This document shows positions 38,510 through 48,390 of a stretch of 64,000 bases of DNA, piece by piece. A model generated the notes under the pieces. That model was not told the DNA's origin. It did not search any database and saw only the letters and a list, made by a program, of their open reading frames with translations. A program made the translations under genes and the position numbers. The stretch is from Hoylesella nanceiensis DSM 19126 = JCM 15639 (GTDB lineage Bacteria > Bacteroidota > Bacteroidia > Bacteroidales > Bacteroidaceae): positions 707,405-771,404 of the forward strand of contig NZ_KB904327.1 in assembly GCF_000379965.1 (NCBI RefSeq). Direction: 5' to 3'. The stretch's first letter is position 1. Every line of letters starts with the position of its first letter.

Positions 38510-41500
38510 TGTTCTTTATTAAATTCTTTAGGTAATATTCCAAATTGTTCATAGAAGCACTTTGTGAAATAACTAGGGCTTGAAAATCCTACACTATAGC
38601 AGATCTCATTTACTTTCAACTCTCCCTCTTTTAGCATTTCAGCAGCGGCTTTAAGTCTTTCTATTCGTATATAATTATTGGGTGATTGGTCTAATGTACC
38701 ACGAACCTTGCGATTTAAGCTCGTACGACTCATGTTCATTTCCGCTGCCAACAGATCTACATTAAAGTCACAATTGCCAATATTGCGTCTAACAGCATCT
38801 TTTAATTTCTTCAAGAACTCTACATCCGCAGGACTAATAGAAGTTGAAGAGGCTAAAACAAAAGGCGATGTGGCATACATTCTTTTTATTTCTTCACGCT
38901 GACGTAATAAATTTTGTGTTGTTTCCAACAAGTTATTCATGGAGAAAGGTTTCACGATATAGGCATCTGCACCACTTTCCATTCCTTTCATCTTGCCTTG
39001 TTCAGAAGTAACTGCAGTTAAAATAATAACTGGTATATGCGAAAGTTCTACATTATATTTAATACTACGACACAATTCTATACCATCCATCGGTTCCATC
39101 ATCACATCAGTAATTACAAGATTTACATTATTTTGCTGCATCTTTAATAATGCTTCCTCTCCATCAGTTGCAGTTATTATATTGTATGCTTTTTCCAAAC
39201 AACGTTTCTCATACTCCAACATTTGAACATTATCTTCTACTAACAAAAGTGTATAAGGATGTATTAAGTTATCTTGAGTACTTATTTGATTGTCTTTATT
39301 TTGCGTTGTTTCTTCTATTCCATTGTCACTTAGCTTGACAGAAACTTTTTGTTGCAGTGGCAAAGTAAGCACAAACACATTTAAATTTGTGTCTTCACCC
39401 ATATATAAATGTCCACTATGTAGCTCTGCCAACGAACGAGCTAGAGCTAAACCAATGCCCGTTCCTGAAACAGAATGCTCGGAAGAATCAATATGAAAGA
39501 ATGGTTCAAATATTTTCTCACGCAAATTTACAGGTATGATATTTCCATCATTTGTAATAGTAAGACTAAATTCTCTCTCATTAGCCTTCAATGTTACTGA
39601 TATATAAGATTGACAATACTTTACAGCATTATTAATAAGATTACTAATTATCTTAGTAAAGCTTTCATGATCCACATATCCATACAAACTTTCGCATTGA
39701 AAAGAAAGAGTTGATGTAATATTTTTCTCACGCATTACAGAATGAAAACGATGATATACGTTCGTAACTAGCTTTGTTATATTACAATATTCAAAATTTA
39801 ATCGTAAACCATCAATCTCTGTTTTTCGAAAATCTAATAACTGATTTATCAAATTTGTTAGTCTACGTGTATTCTCATACATGATGTCAAGATCCTCTTT
39901 TACATCACCATTTTGTATCTGTCCTTCTGCAAGTATATTTTCTAACGGGCCTAAAATAAGTGTAAGAGGTGTACGTATCTCATGTGCCACATTAGTAAAG
40001 AAGTGTATCTTACTTCTATATAACTCTTGCTCTTTACTTGTTTCAAAAGCTTGCATAGCCAAAACACGACGTTTTTCTGTACGATTATTCCAATAACGCA
40101 TCATCCACCAAATCAAAATCGCAATCAAAATAACGTACAACATCTTTGCCCAGAAAGAAAGTAAGAAGAAAGGATGCACTTTAATTTCTAAGTTATATCC
40201 ACCTGGATACGGCTTTCCATGTTGATCTTTCATTCGAACTATTAACTTATAGGACCCCGCAGGTAAATTAGAATAAGTGACAAAGAAGTCCGAACCCATT
40301 GCTTGCCACTCTTTATCGAATCCTTCAAGTTTATATTCTAATGAAATTAAATCTTGCTTTGAATAACTTAAAGGTACAACATGTAACTTAAATGAGTTTT
40401 GATTATAACCTAAAGACAAATTACGAGTAAATACAATATTCTCTTTCAAGGGGGTATTCACACTAAAGTTGTCAACATATTCATTATTGATATATAAGTC
40501 TGTCGCTATCAATCGAGGTACGCCTTGAATCTTTTTTAATGAAGAAGGTGAGAAACGTACAATGCCATTAAGACTTCCAAAATAGATACATCCATGCTTA
40601 TCTATAAGAGAAGAACTATAGTTAAATTGATTATCAAGAAGCATCATACGATTTGTATAGGTGCTTATATCATTACATTGAGGATCATAACGCACAATTC
40701 CATTGTAACCAGAGAACCAAAGAACTCCATTTTCATCTTCTACCATTCGAAAATAGGTCGCAGTTTTATTGAGTACTCCTTGGTTTAAAGAAACAAACTG
40801 CCCATTTGAGAAGTTAAAACGACATGCTCCTCCACCCTGTGTGGTCACCCAAATAATTCCTTTATGATCTTCAAATATACTTAATATCTTATCTGTAGTA
40901 AGTCCAGAATTACCTACTTTAAAGTTTATCCATCTACCATTATTATACCTAAATACTCCATTTGTTTGTGTGGCTAGCCATAAGTTTCCATGTGAATCAA
41001 AGTGAACATCATTTACTAACACTGGCGGTATGTGTTTATCATATGTAAAAGTATTAGTAGTTGGATTATAAGTACATAATCCTCGTATTGTTCCTAAATA
41101 GATTTTACCTTGTGGCGAACGTGCAATACTAAAGATAGTATTATCATGAAGCGCCCCAGGTTGTCCATCAGCCTTAAATTCTTTTACTATTTGAAGTGTA
41201 TGAGTGTTTATGATTTTTATTCCAGAAGCGAATGTACCTACCCATAATTCATTTCCATCCATACATAAACTCTGTACGTTAGGAAATAATTTACTAGCAG
41301 TAATGTGAGTAAAAGTCTCTCCAGTAGAATTCATATAGCTAAGTCCTCCGTCCTCAGTTCCTATCCATATTTTACCCTCTTGATCCATCACCATCTCCCT
41401 TGTACGTCGTCCATACAAACCATTTCCTTTACCTTGTGGTACAAAACGTTCAAAGAAAGGACGAGTTGTGGGTAGATAATTCAATCCTCCGAAATAAGAT

Positions 41501-42459
41501 CCTGCCCACAAACCACCTTCACGATCTTTGTATAAACAATAAAGAGGATTATCAGAAATAGAAAAAGGGTCGATTGGATTATAGGTATAATGTCGTAAAG
41601 AATGGTTCTTCTCATTATAAGCTAACATACCTTGCTCTGTTGCTGCCCATATTTCATTACCATGCAGAATGATATTACGCACAAAAAGATCTTTACCTTC
41701 TACTGTAGTAATTATCGGATCTAAGCTTAATTTCTCAGAATTAATAATGGATAATCCTTGTCTATCAGATCCTATAACATATCGATTGTTCCCTAAAGGA
41801 TATATTGCAGACACAATATTGCCAGTAAATGGTAATTTACCATCTTGCGTTTGAAAAGGTTTTAGAATATGAAACGTTAAGTTTGTAACATATAATCCTC
41901 CTCCAAAAAAACCAAGCCATACCCTTCCAGTGCCATCAATGCACATTCCTGAAACATTAGGATAGTTCTTCAAAGCAAAATGCGATAACGTCTTTTTCTG
42001 AATGTCGTAACAAAAAACTCCTTGTTCATTTGCAGTTATGTATATTTTATCTTGGTAAGCTTTAATTACATTTACCATATTTGCAATACTTTCACCATCT
42101 GAGCTACGCAGATTAAAGCGTGTAAAAGAATCATTCTGTGGGTTATAAATCCAAACTCCACAATCTGTTCCCACCCATATACAGCCATTTAAATCTTCAA
42201 AAAGAACATTTATATAACTACTTCCTAAGCCATGTGCATCCGAACTACCATAATAAGTTTTAAAAGAAGAACCATCATAACGATTAAGACCAGATTTGGT
42301 TCCAATCCACATAAATCCCATTCTGTCTTGCAATATAGCAAGAACAGTACTTTGAGATAATCCAGATTCAACACCAATATGTCTAAAAAGAGTATTACTC
42401 TTCCCCACTTTACAGATAAGTAAGAACAACACTATTAATATGATTTTTATTCTTCTCAT
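38506..42459 (-). CDS. Hybrid two-component system regulator (HTCS)
   Basis: A 1317-residue one-protein sensor-regulator of the type that controls glycan utilisation loci in Bacteroidetes. In order: signal peptide, two beta-propellers of Reg_prop repeats (about 25-680, with repeated WIGT and LWAG-type motifs), a Y_Y_Y domain (about 690-755), one membrane helix (about 768-788), a histidine kinase with phospho-acceptor His826 in NVAHEIRTPLTLI and ATPase motifs GTGIGLALARS, a receiver domain with phospho-acceptor Asp1118 in VITDVMMEPMDG, and an AraC-type DNA-binding domain at the end (about 1215-1315). It would sense a periplasmic oligosaccharide and activate the neighbouring locus. Its stop overlaps the GH43 fusion start. 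Confidence 0.96.
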   Translation of the reverse strand: MRRIKIILIVLFLLICKVGKSNTLFRHIGVESGLSQSTVLAILQDRMGFMWIGTKSGLNRYDGSSFKTYYGSSDAHGLGSSYINVLFEDLNGCIWVGTDCGVWIYNPQNDSFTRFNLRSSDGESIANMVNVIKAYQDKIYITANEQGVFCYDIQKKTLSHFALKNYPNVSGMCIDGTGRVWLGFFGGGLYVTNLTFHILKPFQTQDGKLPFTGNIVSAIYPLGNNRYVIGSDRQGLSIINSEKLSLDPIITTVEGKDLFVRNIILHGNEIWAATEQGMLAYNEKNHSLRHYTYNPIDPFSISDNPLYCLYKDREGGLWAGSYFGGLNYLPTTRPFFERFVPQGKGNGLYGRRTREMVMDQEGKIWIGTEDGGLSYMNSTGETFTHITASKLFPNVQSLCMDGNELWVGTFASGIKIINTHTLQIVKEFKADGQPGALHDNTIFSIARSPQGKIYLGTIRGLCTYNPTTNTFTYDKHIPPVLVNDVHFDSHGNLWLATQTNGVFRYNNGRWINFKVGNSGLTTDKILSIFEDHKGIIWVTTQGGGACRFNFSNGQFVSLNQGVLNKTATYFRMVEDENGVLWFSGYNGIVRYDPQCNDISTYTNRMMLLDNQFNYSSSLIDKHGCIYFGSLNGIVRFSPSSLKKIQGVPRLIATDLYINNEYVDNFSVNTPLKENIVFTRNLSLGYNQNSFKLHVVPLSYSKQDLISLEYKLEGFDKEWQAMGSDFFVTYSNLPAGSYKLIVRMKDQHGKPYPGGYNLEIKVHPFFLLSFWAKMLYVILIAILIWWMMRYWNNRTEKRRVLAMQAFETSKEQELYRSKIHFFTNVAHEIRTPLTLILGPLENILAEGQIQNGDVKEDLDIMYENTRRLTNLINQLLDFRKTEIDGLRLNFEYCNITKLVTNVYHRFHSVMREKNITSTLSFQCESLYGYVDHESFTKIISNLINNAVKYCQSYISVTLKANEREFSLTITNDGNIIPVNLREKIFEPFFHIDSSEHSVSGTGIGLALARSLAELHSGHLYMGEDTNLNVFVLTLPLQQKVSVKLSDNGIEETTQNKDNQISTQDNLIHPYTLLLVEDNVQMLEYEKRCLEKAYNIITATDGEEALLKMQQNNVNLVITDVMMEPMDGIELCRSIKYNVELSHIPVIILTAVTSEQGKMKGMESGADAYIVKPFSMNNLLETTQNLLRQREEIKRMYATSPFVLASSTSISPADVEFLKKLKDAVRRNIGNCDFNVDLLAAEMNMSRTSLNRKVRGTLDQSPNNYIRIERLKAAAEMLKEGELKVNEICYSVGFSSPSYFTKCFYEQFGILPKEFNKEQ

Positions 42460-42587
42460 AATTATAAGTTTCTTATATAAGATAGCTTTTCCTAAGAGAT
42501 TCTAGAATTTTATTATTTTATCAAACAATACAAAGATTCGATTTTGACTTAACCATTATTTTGTCTAGACCTCATTCGTAATTTATT

Positions 42588-45182
42588 CTATTGAGATAAT
42601 GAAACACAAGGTTTGGTAGACAAAAAGCTATTTGTATTTAAACATTTATCCATCAACACTTTCATCCAATGTCCACCAAGAACAGAACGACCACAAAAGA
42701 TCTGATAGTTTCCACTATTCACCCAATACCAATCACTAAAAGGAACCCTATTCTTAGTTTTATCAGCAAACTCCCATACGAGATCAGCAACTTGACTAAA
42801 ATCGTTTTGATTGTCAGCTAAACATGCAACCCACATTTCCCAATCCGATTTCGTATATCGTTCACGATTATCTAAAGGTATACCATATTGCTCTTTCTTA
42901 GTTAAGTAATATTGAAACTCTTTCTCTTTCATATCTTTAGAGAACAGATTTAGGTTCCATAACTTATCCCAAACCATGTTATACTTCAAACTCCAGGTTC
43001 CTTTTCTATCGTAAGCCAATCTATAGTGGTCACCATCATTAGAAGTTCTTTCCAAAATAGCTGCCATTTCACGTGCTTTGTTCATATAAGTATTATATGT
43101 TAAGCAATCTCCTTGCATCTTAGCTAATTGTGCATAACCTGCAATTCCCATAATAGCTTTTATAGAAAGATTCACATTATGAGCAAGATGTCCTGCAAAG
43201 TCATCAGTGCATAATTGGTTTGCTGGGTCTTGTCCATTCTCTACAAGGTAGTTAGTCCATTGTGTAAGTTGTTTCCAATACTTTCTTGCTAGATCTGCGT
43301 TACCTTCTTTTAAGCAAGTCATAGCTGTGAGAATTACCATATTTCCAGCTTCTTCGACAGGCATATTTTTACCAAATTCTCCATTAACACCAGGAAAACA
43401 AGTTGCATATTTTTGTTTATCTGCAATTGGATAAAATCCCAAATCGTGAGCAGGAAAACTAAAACCCCATCTTGTACTATCTGCACAATATTTAAATATA
43501 CCTTCCAATGCACCTTTCTCTAATTCTGTGTTATAGGTTAAAAATAATGGAGCTGCAGGATAAGTTACATCTACTGTATTAATAAAGCCACCAGAACTAT
43601 TCTCTTTAGAGAAATACATAACGTCTCCATCTTTATCAACAAATAGTTTATGAGCAGCTAAAGTCTGTCGATAAGAAGCAGATAGAACCTCAGCATATTT
43701 CTTATTACCAGCTTTTAGAGCATCGTCATAGATTTTCTTGTCCCACAATTGTGCACGTTGCATATAAGCATTATAATTATTATGGAAATCTTCGAAGGCG
43801 TCAGTAAGTTGCTTTCCATCTTTTGCCCAATATGCTTTATAACGTTTTCCTAGGAATTGAACATCCTCCACTTCATCATATCCAATCATCATATAACTAG
43901 AATCACGCTCTATTAACCCAAAATTATGTAAGTAGCCTAACGCAGGCATATCACTTTCATCATTACTTTTGAAGCTTTCCTTATTCCCTTTTACTAAAGT
44001 TCCTTTTTTAATAAACTGATTTTCTATTATGCTTTGATTGGCAATTGTTACATTACCATTGACATTAGGTAATAATACATACCCCCAATCAATACAAACT
44101 AAATCACCACTTTTACCCAAAACATTCTGTTCTACACTTCCAGCTTTAAGATAATCTATTCCCTTAACAGTTTGAATTGTAGACATCGTTGGCTGAGTAC
44201 TCTTTATAACAGTCAATTCTGGAGTTGTTCCAAGATATATTTGAACATTATGTTTTCGTGTGTCATTAGCGCATACCTGATAAGAGATATAATTAATAGG
44301 TGTAGAAAGCAGATTTAAATCATTAAGAAACATAGGAGCTGTAAACACTAATTTTAAGTCAACTCCTCCACAACGAAAAGTGTAGTAAGTATTAGTAGCC
44401 ATTACCTCGCAACTCATTTGAGTAGCATTTTCTATATTTCTAGTTTTTTTTGCCTTCACATCTACAAACATTCCGATATCAGCATTTGCACCTCCTTTGG
44501 TATTATGCACATGATAAGCAATAATATTATCACCCACACGTAAACCTTTTTTCACCTCATCTGTTAATCGAATTTCTTCATTCTGTATCCATGTTTCTCC
44601 CGTTTCTATCACAGATATACCATTCACATATATCTCACATTTATCATCATGAGAAAATATCATCCACAAATCATGTTTCAAATCCTCTTTTGTCAATACA
44701 AAATGGCGACGAATATAGATATCTGAATTTTCTTTAGTCCAAGGAGTATTAATATTTAAATATTCTCTAGGAGTACCAAATGCAGCTTGCTGCGTAGCCC
44801 ATTTTGCATCATTAAATTCACGTTCAATCCAACTATTCTCAGGTTTTTCATAACACACTTTCGCCATCCAGCCTTTTACATCCGCCATAGGAGCTACAGG
44901 TTTTAACACCCTAGCATTTTCTTTACCCATAAAACGATAAGTAACTCCATCAACACGCAATAAACCTTCAATAGATTTCGGTGCTCCACTCCAATGCTTA
45001 GTCACACCATCATATAAGTTTAAATAAGGAGACCAAATTGAGAAATAAGGGTCATTCATTATCAATGGAACTGCAGGTAAATGCAATTCTGTTTTCTTGT
45101 AAGGTTCAAAAAGCGATCGAGTCTGCGCTTGCAGAGTAAAATGATTGATCGCAAGAATTAAAAATAGTAATAGATTTTTCAT
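42588..45182 (-). CDS. DUF4965/DUF1793 family exported enzyme with inserted beta-sandwich
   Basis: An 864-residue exported protein with signal peptide (MKNLLLFLILAINHFTLQA). The N-terminal part starts with VPLIMNDPYFSIWSPYLNLYDG and GLLRVDGVTYRFMG as in the DUF4964/DUF5127 domains of so-called glutaminase-like proteins. Residues about 125-235 carry an insertion (IYIRRHFVLTKEDL, FSHDDKCEIYVNG) resembling a galactose-binding-type beta-sandwich. The rest has the DUF4965 and DUF1793 (alpha/alpha-barrel-like) pattern with DDFAGHLAHNVNLSIKAI and SDWEMWVACLADNQ. In Bacteroidetes such genes are frequent in glycan loci and may be glycosidases, but the activity is not established to my knowledge. Same strand as the regulator and GH43 fusion, 128 bases upstream. 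Confidence 0.8.
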   Translation of the reverse strand: MKNLLLFLILAINHFTLQAQTRSLFEPYKKTELHLPAVPLIMNDPYFSIWSPYLNLYDGVTKHWSGAPKSIEGLLRVDGVTYRFMGKENARVLKPVAPMADVKGWMAKVCYEKPENSWIEREFNDAKWATQQAAFGTPREYLNINTPWTKENSDIYIRRHFVLTKEDLKHDLWMIFSHDDKCEIYVNGISVIETGETWIQNEEIRLTDEVKKGLRVGDNIIAYHVHNTKGGANADIGMFVDVKAKKTRNIENATQMSCEVMATNTYYTFRCGGVDLKLVFTAPMFLNDLNLLSTPINYISYQVCANDTRKHNVQIYLGTTPELTVIKSTQPTMSTIQTVKGIDYLKAGSVEQNVLGKSGDLVCIDWGYVLLPNVNGNVTIANQSIIENQFIKKGTLVKGNKESFKSNDESDMPALGYLHNFGLIERDSSYMMIGYDEVEDVQFLGKRYKAYWAKDGKQLTDAFEDFHNNYNAYMQRAQLWDKKIYDDALKAGNKKYAEVLSASYRQTLAAHKLFVDKDGDVMYFSKENSSGGFINTVDVTYPAAPLFLTYNTELEKGALEGIFKYCADSTRWGFSFPAHDLGFYPIADKQKYATCFPGVNGEFGKNMPVEEAGNMVILTAMTCLKEGNADLARKYWKQLTQWTNYLVENGQDPANQLCTDDFAGHLAHNVNLSIKAIMGIAGYAQLAKMQGDCLTYNTYMNKAREMAAILERTSNDGDHYRLAYDRKGTWSLKYNMVWDKLWNLNLFSKDMKEKEFQYYLTKKEQYGIPLDNRERYTKSDWEMWVACLADNQNDFSQVADLVWEFADKTKNRVPFSDWYWVNSGNYQIFCGRSVLGGHWMKVLMDKCLNTNSFLSTKPCVSLSQ

Positions 45183-45221
45183 TATGCGTAATAAATTTTA
45201 TATCAATTGTGTTTTCTTTAT

Positions 45222-45252
45222 ATCTGCAAAAGTATTGATTTTAGATCTGCAA
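45222..45252 (-). promoter_or_regulatory. Promoter region of the DUF4965 gene with a direct repeat
   Basis: On the minus strand TACTTTTG (45227-45234) lies about 45 bases before the ATG. The word ATCTGCAA (plus-strand reading) occurs at 45222-45229 and again at 45245-45252, 23 bases apart, on either side of the -7 element. A perfect palindrome TTCATATATGAA lies farther upstream at 45311-45322. The 317-base gap 45183-45499 has no other recognisable content. Confidence 0.45.
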
Positions 45253-45499
45253 GAATATAACAATCACACAAAAGAATAGCAAAATTGGTTCATTTTTCAT
45301 ATTTTGCCCATTCATATATGAATATATAAGTAAAATATCACATAAAATGATTGGGCTATTCGCCACATAAAGAAGTATCTAAAACATCTCTTTCTTTTTT
45401 TGTTTTCCATGTATTATCAGTCTTAGGCAATGATTGTTTTCGTAAAGATAAATATTCTTTTTAATTTAACATGCAAATTAAACAATTTTATTCACAACA

Positions 45500-46747
45500 T
45501 TATTTATACTTATGCATCTTCAACCGAAGTTCAAAGTCTTTATCTTCTAAAAACAAATTCATCAACTTATCCGACAATTCTTTATCAAGTTGCTTATCTG
45601 GTTGCCCTCTTCTTTGTAAGAACTCTTCGGGAATTTGAATTGCTTCATTAGACACTTTGATGGGTCCTGCAACGCTTGTTAAGATATAAGCAACACAATC
45701 ATCAATCAGCATCATATCCTCGGGATTGTCTAGAAAAGCCTCAGCGGCATCACCAAGAGCAATCACTAGCATAAGATACATAATGAATTGCTTACCATCA
45801 TTATACAAAAACAAGACATGATTGCCTTTCTTTGGTAAATCAGGGTGTTCAAAATACAAATACAACCAACGACAATAAACATAACCTTTACGCCATAACT
45901 CAGTTACAAACGAGCTCCATTCTTCCTTTTTATCAAAATAGTTTATTCGGAGCGCATCATCTTCTTGTGGCTCAACAACATCTTTATGCTTGATATAAAT
46001 AGAAATATGAAGACGATCGCTATAAGGTCCATAGCGTTTTAAGCTAGAAATTTTAACTTCAAACATATCTTGCCAGCCCATATCTAAAAATAAAGCTAAA
46101 GACTCGTTCTTATCTTTTGGAATGTATCCAAGAATAAAATCGAAATCAAAATCATCAGGATCACCCTCATAGTCATCTACTAAAGCCACAGCTATAGCAT
46201 TCTTGTCATACTTATTATATTTATCACGCACAAGAACAAGTTTCGTTCCCACTTCTAACTCGTCCCAAACTTCATCTATATCATGAAAGGCTATGCCAGC
46301 AACAGGACACTCCATGAAAAGTGTCTTATCTGCAACAAAAGACTTTATAAAATTCTTTTCCCTTGCAAGAGAGTCTAAAGAGTCCTCGTTAGGCGTAGAA
46401 GTGATATCTCCTTGCAGACAAACAGAATCTCTTTTGTGCTTATCTTTGTCTTGTGATAGAGAAGATTGGCCTACCGAAGAGGTAGAATTAGCTTCATCAT
46501 TATTATCTTTACTAAACAGGTATGCTTGAAATAATTCATTCAAAACAGCATCACTACTTATGTCTGTAATTCCCTTCGAATCTAATTGCTTCTGTATATC
46601 AATTAATTCTGCATCACACTTAGGACAAGTACCTTGACAATCACCCTCGTGTTTACATTCAGAAGGGAGATAATCTAATCCATATTTTTCAGCTATATAT
46701 GTTCGAATATTTTTAAGTAATTCGCATTTATCTTTTCCTATGTTCAT
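45500..46747 (-). CDS. HIRAN-domain protein with Cys-rich N-terminal segment
   Basis: A 415-residue cytoplasmic protein with three parts. Residues 1-65 hold a conserved-looking module with SECKHEGDCQGTCPKCDAEL, i.e. Cys31, 37, 41 and 44 in a Cx5Cx3Cx2C arrangement, plus Cys8. A variable Ser/Asp-rich stretch follows. Residues about 144-255 are a HIRAN domain (MECPVAGIAFHDID, KYDKNAIAV, FILGYIPKDKN), a fold that binds DNA ends or stalled forks in HLTF/Rad5-type proteins and is also found alone in bacteria. The remaining 150 residues are not recognised. The gene follows the radical SAM gene by 18 bases, so the pair is an operon. The Cys-rich part could bind Fe-S or zinc or be modified by the radical SAM partner; this is inference. 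Confidence 0.75.
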   Translation of the reverse strand: MNIGKDKCELLKNIRTYIAEKYGLDYLPSECKHEGDCQGTCPKCDAELIDIQKQLDSKGITDISSDAVLNELFQAYLFSKDNNDEANSTSSVGQSSLSQDKDKHKRDSVCLQGDITSTPNEDSLDSLAREKNFIKSFVADKTLFMECPVAGIAFHDIDEVWDELEVGTKLVLVRDKYNKYDKNAIAVALVDDYEGDPDDFDFDFILGYIPKDKNESLALFLDMGWQDMFEVKISSLKRYGPYSDRLHISIYIKHKDVVEPQEDDALRINYFDKKEEWSSFVTELWRKGYVYCRWLYLYFEHPDLPKKGNHVLFLYNDGKQFIMYLMLVIALGDAAEAFLDNPEDMMLIDDCVAYILTSVAGPIKVSNEAIQIPEEFLQRRGQPDKQLDKELSDKLMNLFLEDKDFELRLKMHKYK

Positions 46748-46765
46748 TTTGTATAGATTTTTATG

Positions 46766-47431
46766 CTAAATATTAGTACGTTTTTCGATATAATTGGTTT
46801 CCACAATATTTGTAAACCCCATCTTTTGGAGCTGATCAATACTCCTTTTAACATCTTCATCTGTATTGAAATGAGGGATATGTGGTACCTTAATCGTTAT
46901 TTTTTCTATCGGAACACACTTCTTTATGGTCTTAAATTGTCGCACCACTTTAGAGTCCACTCCTGTATATTGCTTATAAATAGACTCGTTCATGTCTTTA
47001 ATATCTACAATCCATTCATTCACATAAGGTGCTAAATCCTCGATAGTAGCAACCGAGCAATAAAGCGATGTTTCAAGTGTTATCTTCCAATTAACTGGAC
47101 AGAGTTGAGCAAAGGCGATAATAAAGGCATGATTTTGAATAGGTTCTCCTCCACCAAAGCAAATTCCTCCGCCTGTTGTTTGAAAGTAGATATTATCTAT
47201 TTTCACTATGTCATACACCTCTTTAGGCGAAAGTTGTTGAATGTCTCTGCGCAAAATTAAATCATCTTTCTCGAAAGTAGAACTATGACATTGCTCATTC
47301 AAACAATACTTGCATTTTAGTGGACAGCCAATAAAGCCAACAAGGGTTGTAATTCCTTTCCCATCTGTAGCCATTCTGTGACGACTGATACCGAAAAATA
47401 ATTTCCTTTCTTGTCTAAGATTGTTGCTCAT
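46766..47431 (-). CDS. PflA/NrdG-like radical SAM protein
   Basis: A 221-residue radical SAM protein. The cluster motif GCPLKCKYC has Cys36, 40 and 43 and is followed by another Cys at 48. GGGICFGGGEP is the SAM-binding GGE motif, and EWIVDIKDMNESIYKQYTG resembles glycyl-radical activases. It is shorter than pyruvate formate-lyase activase and has no extra ferredoxin domain. No glycyl radical enzyme is nearby; its only close partner is the HIRAN protein gene 18 bases downstream. Substrate unknown. A consensus promoter lies 360 bases upstream. Confidence 0.85.
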   Translation of the reverse strand: MSNNLRQERKLFFGISRHRMATDGKGITTLVGFIGCPLKCKYCLNEQCHSSTFEKDDLILRRDIQQLSPKEVYDIVKIDNIYFQTTGGGICFGGGEPIQNHAFIIAFAQLCPVNWKITLETSLYCSVATIEDLAPYVNEWIVDIKDMNESIYKQYTGVDSKVVRQFKTIKKCVPIEKITIKVPHIPHFNTDEDVKRSIDQLQKMGFTNIVETNYIEKRTNI

Positions 47432-47789
47432 ACTATACTCTTTTCATTTTACAACTCCATATATAACCCTACTTTATTATATATTAAGCTTCAGAGTTCA
47501 TTGTTTTTATATATTACATTTGAAAATAAAAGATATCGATTTGATTTAATTAGTCAACAGATTTTTGATAAACTCTCTATAATTTCTTTACTCCAAATAA
47601 ACTTTTAGCAGTTTCTTTTCACACCTTCTCTTCATTGCAAAATACCATTGCTTTGAAAAAGTTGTTCAATATAGTTTGATAAGTCACATACATCTAAAAG
47701 ACTAAGACAATATTTGATACTTACAAAACAATATTTGTGGTGAAGCTTTTCATTATGGAGCTAGCTGTAGTTATTCTTATCTACTGACA

Positions 47790-47821
47790 CAAAGATACAA
47801 ACAATGTTTAATTGATACAAA
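47790..47821 (-). promoter_or_regulatory. Consensus promoter far upstream of the radical SAM gene
   Basis: On the minus strand TTTG (47818-47821) is followed after 20 bases by TATCTTTG (47790-47797), a full consensus match. The radical SAM ATG is at 47431, so the leader would be about 350 bases. In that leader only very short frames are seen (one of 24 codons beginning MYVTYQTIL). A weaker second promoter-like pair (GTTG, 19 bases, TATCTTTT) lies inside it. The 959-base gap 47432-48390 also holds array copy 5 and the SusC-locus promoter. Confidence 0.5.
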
Positions 47822-47990
47822 GAACACGTCAAATTATTTTCATTTTGTTGGCACATTTCTCTATTCTAATCCACGCTCTAAGCCTATTTTCTTATATAAT
47901 ATCGATGGGATAAAGGAATTACTCCATTCTTCACAAAGCCCATTAATATTCAAAGTGTTATATCTTTTATAATACTTTCATTTCAAATTC

Positions 47991-48060
47991 AATGCTTTTG
48001 ATATTGAATATCATTGACTTTGCACCGCAATTACATCGTTTTTAGAGTGTAATAACATTG
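47991..48060. repeat. 22-bp periodic palindromic array, copy 5
   Basis: Units start at 47991, 48013 and 48035, followed by ATTG at 48057. They read AATGCTTTTG ... GAATATC, ATTGACTTTGC ... GCAATTAC and ATCGTTTTTAG ... GTAATAAC. This copy lies about 330 bases upstream of the TIG lipoprotein gene, in the middle of a long gap. Confidence 0.72.
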
Positions 48061-48310
48061 TGTTTATTCTTATATAATATTACCAATGTAACTATACTTG
48101 ATTTTATTCTAAAGCCAAAAGATAAAATACCTAAGAATTCATACATCTCATTCTTTAATGATTAACACATAAGTATTCTTTATTGGATTTGTGTTTCTTA
48201 CACCTTAATATTATATGGTGTTTTAAAAACTTTTTCCATTAAATGTAAATATGAGCCATTTCTGATATAAATTGATTCATTTTTATTATTCTTAAGTTCT
48301 TATTTCTTCT

Positions 48311-48318
48311 TAACTTTG
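48311..48318 (+). promoter_or_regulatory. -7 element of the SusCD operon
   Basis: TAACTTTG lies 72 bases before the first ATG of the TIG-SusC-SusD-DUF1735 operon. No TTTG is at the usual distance upstream, which would suit a promoter that depends on an activator such as the HTCS regulator. Confidence 0.5.
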
Positions 48319-48390
48319 TTGCACCTATAATAATCAGATGTTAATTAAGATTAATCTAAGACTTACATAAAACATAAAAAAAATAAACCT

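Noticed and set aside
38993-39496. Several short plus-strand frames inside the hybrid regulator
   Set aside because: All lie antisense to the kinase and receiver domains, which are clearly coding on the minus strand.
47411-47608. 65-codon plus-strand frame in the gap after the radical SAM gene start
   Set aside because: It overlaps the radical SAM start, has low-complexity hydrophobic AT-rich codons and no recognisable pattern.
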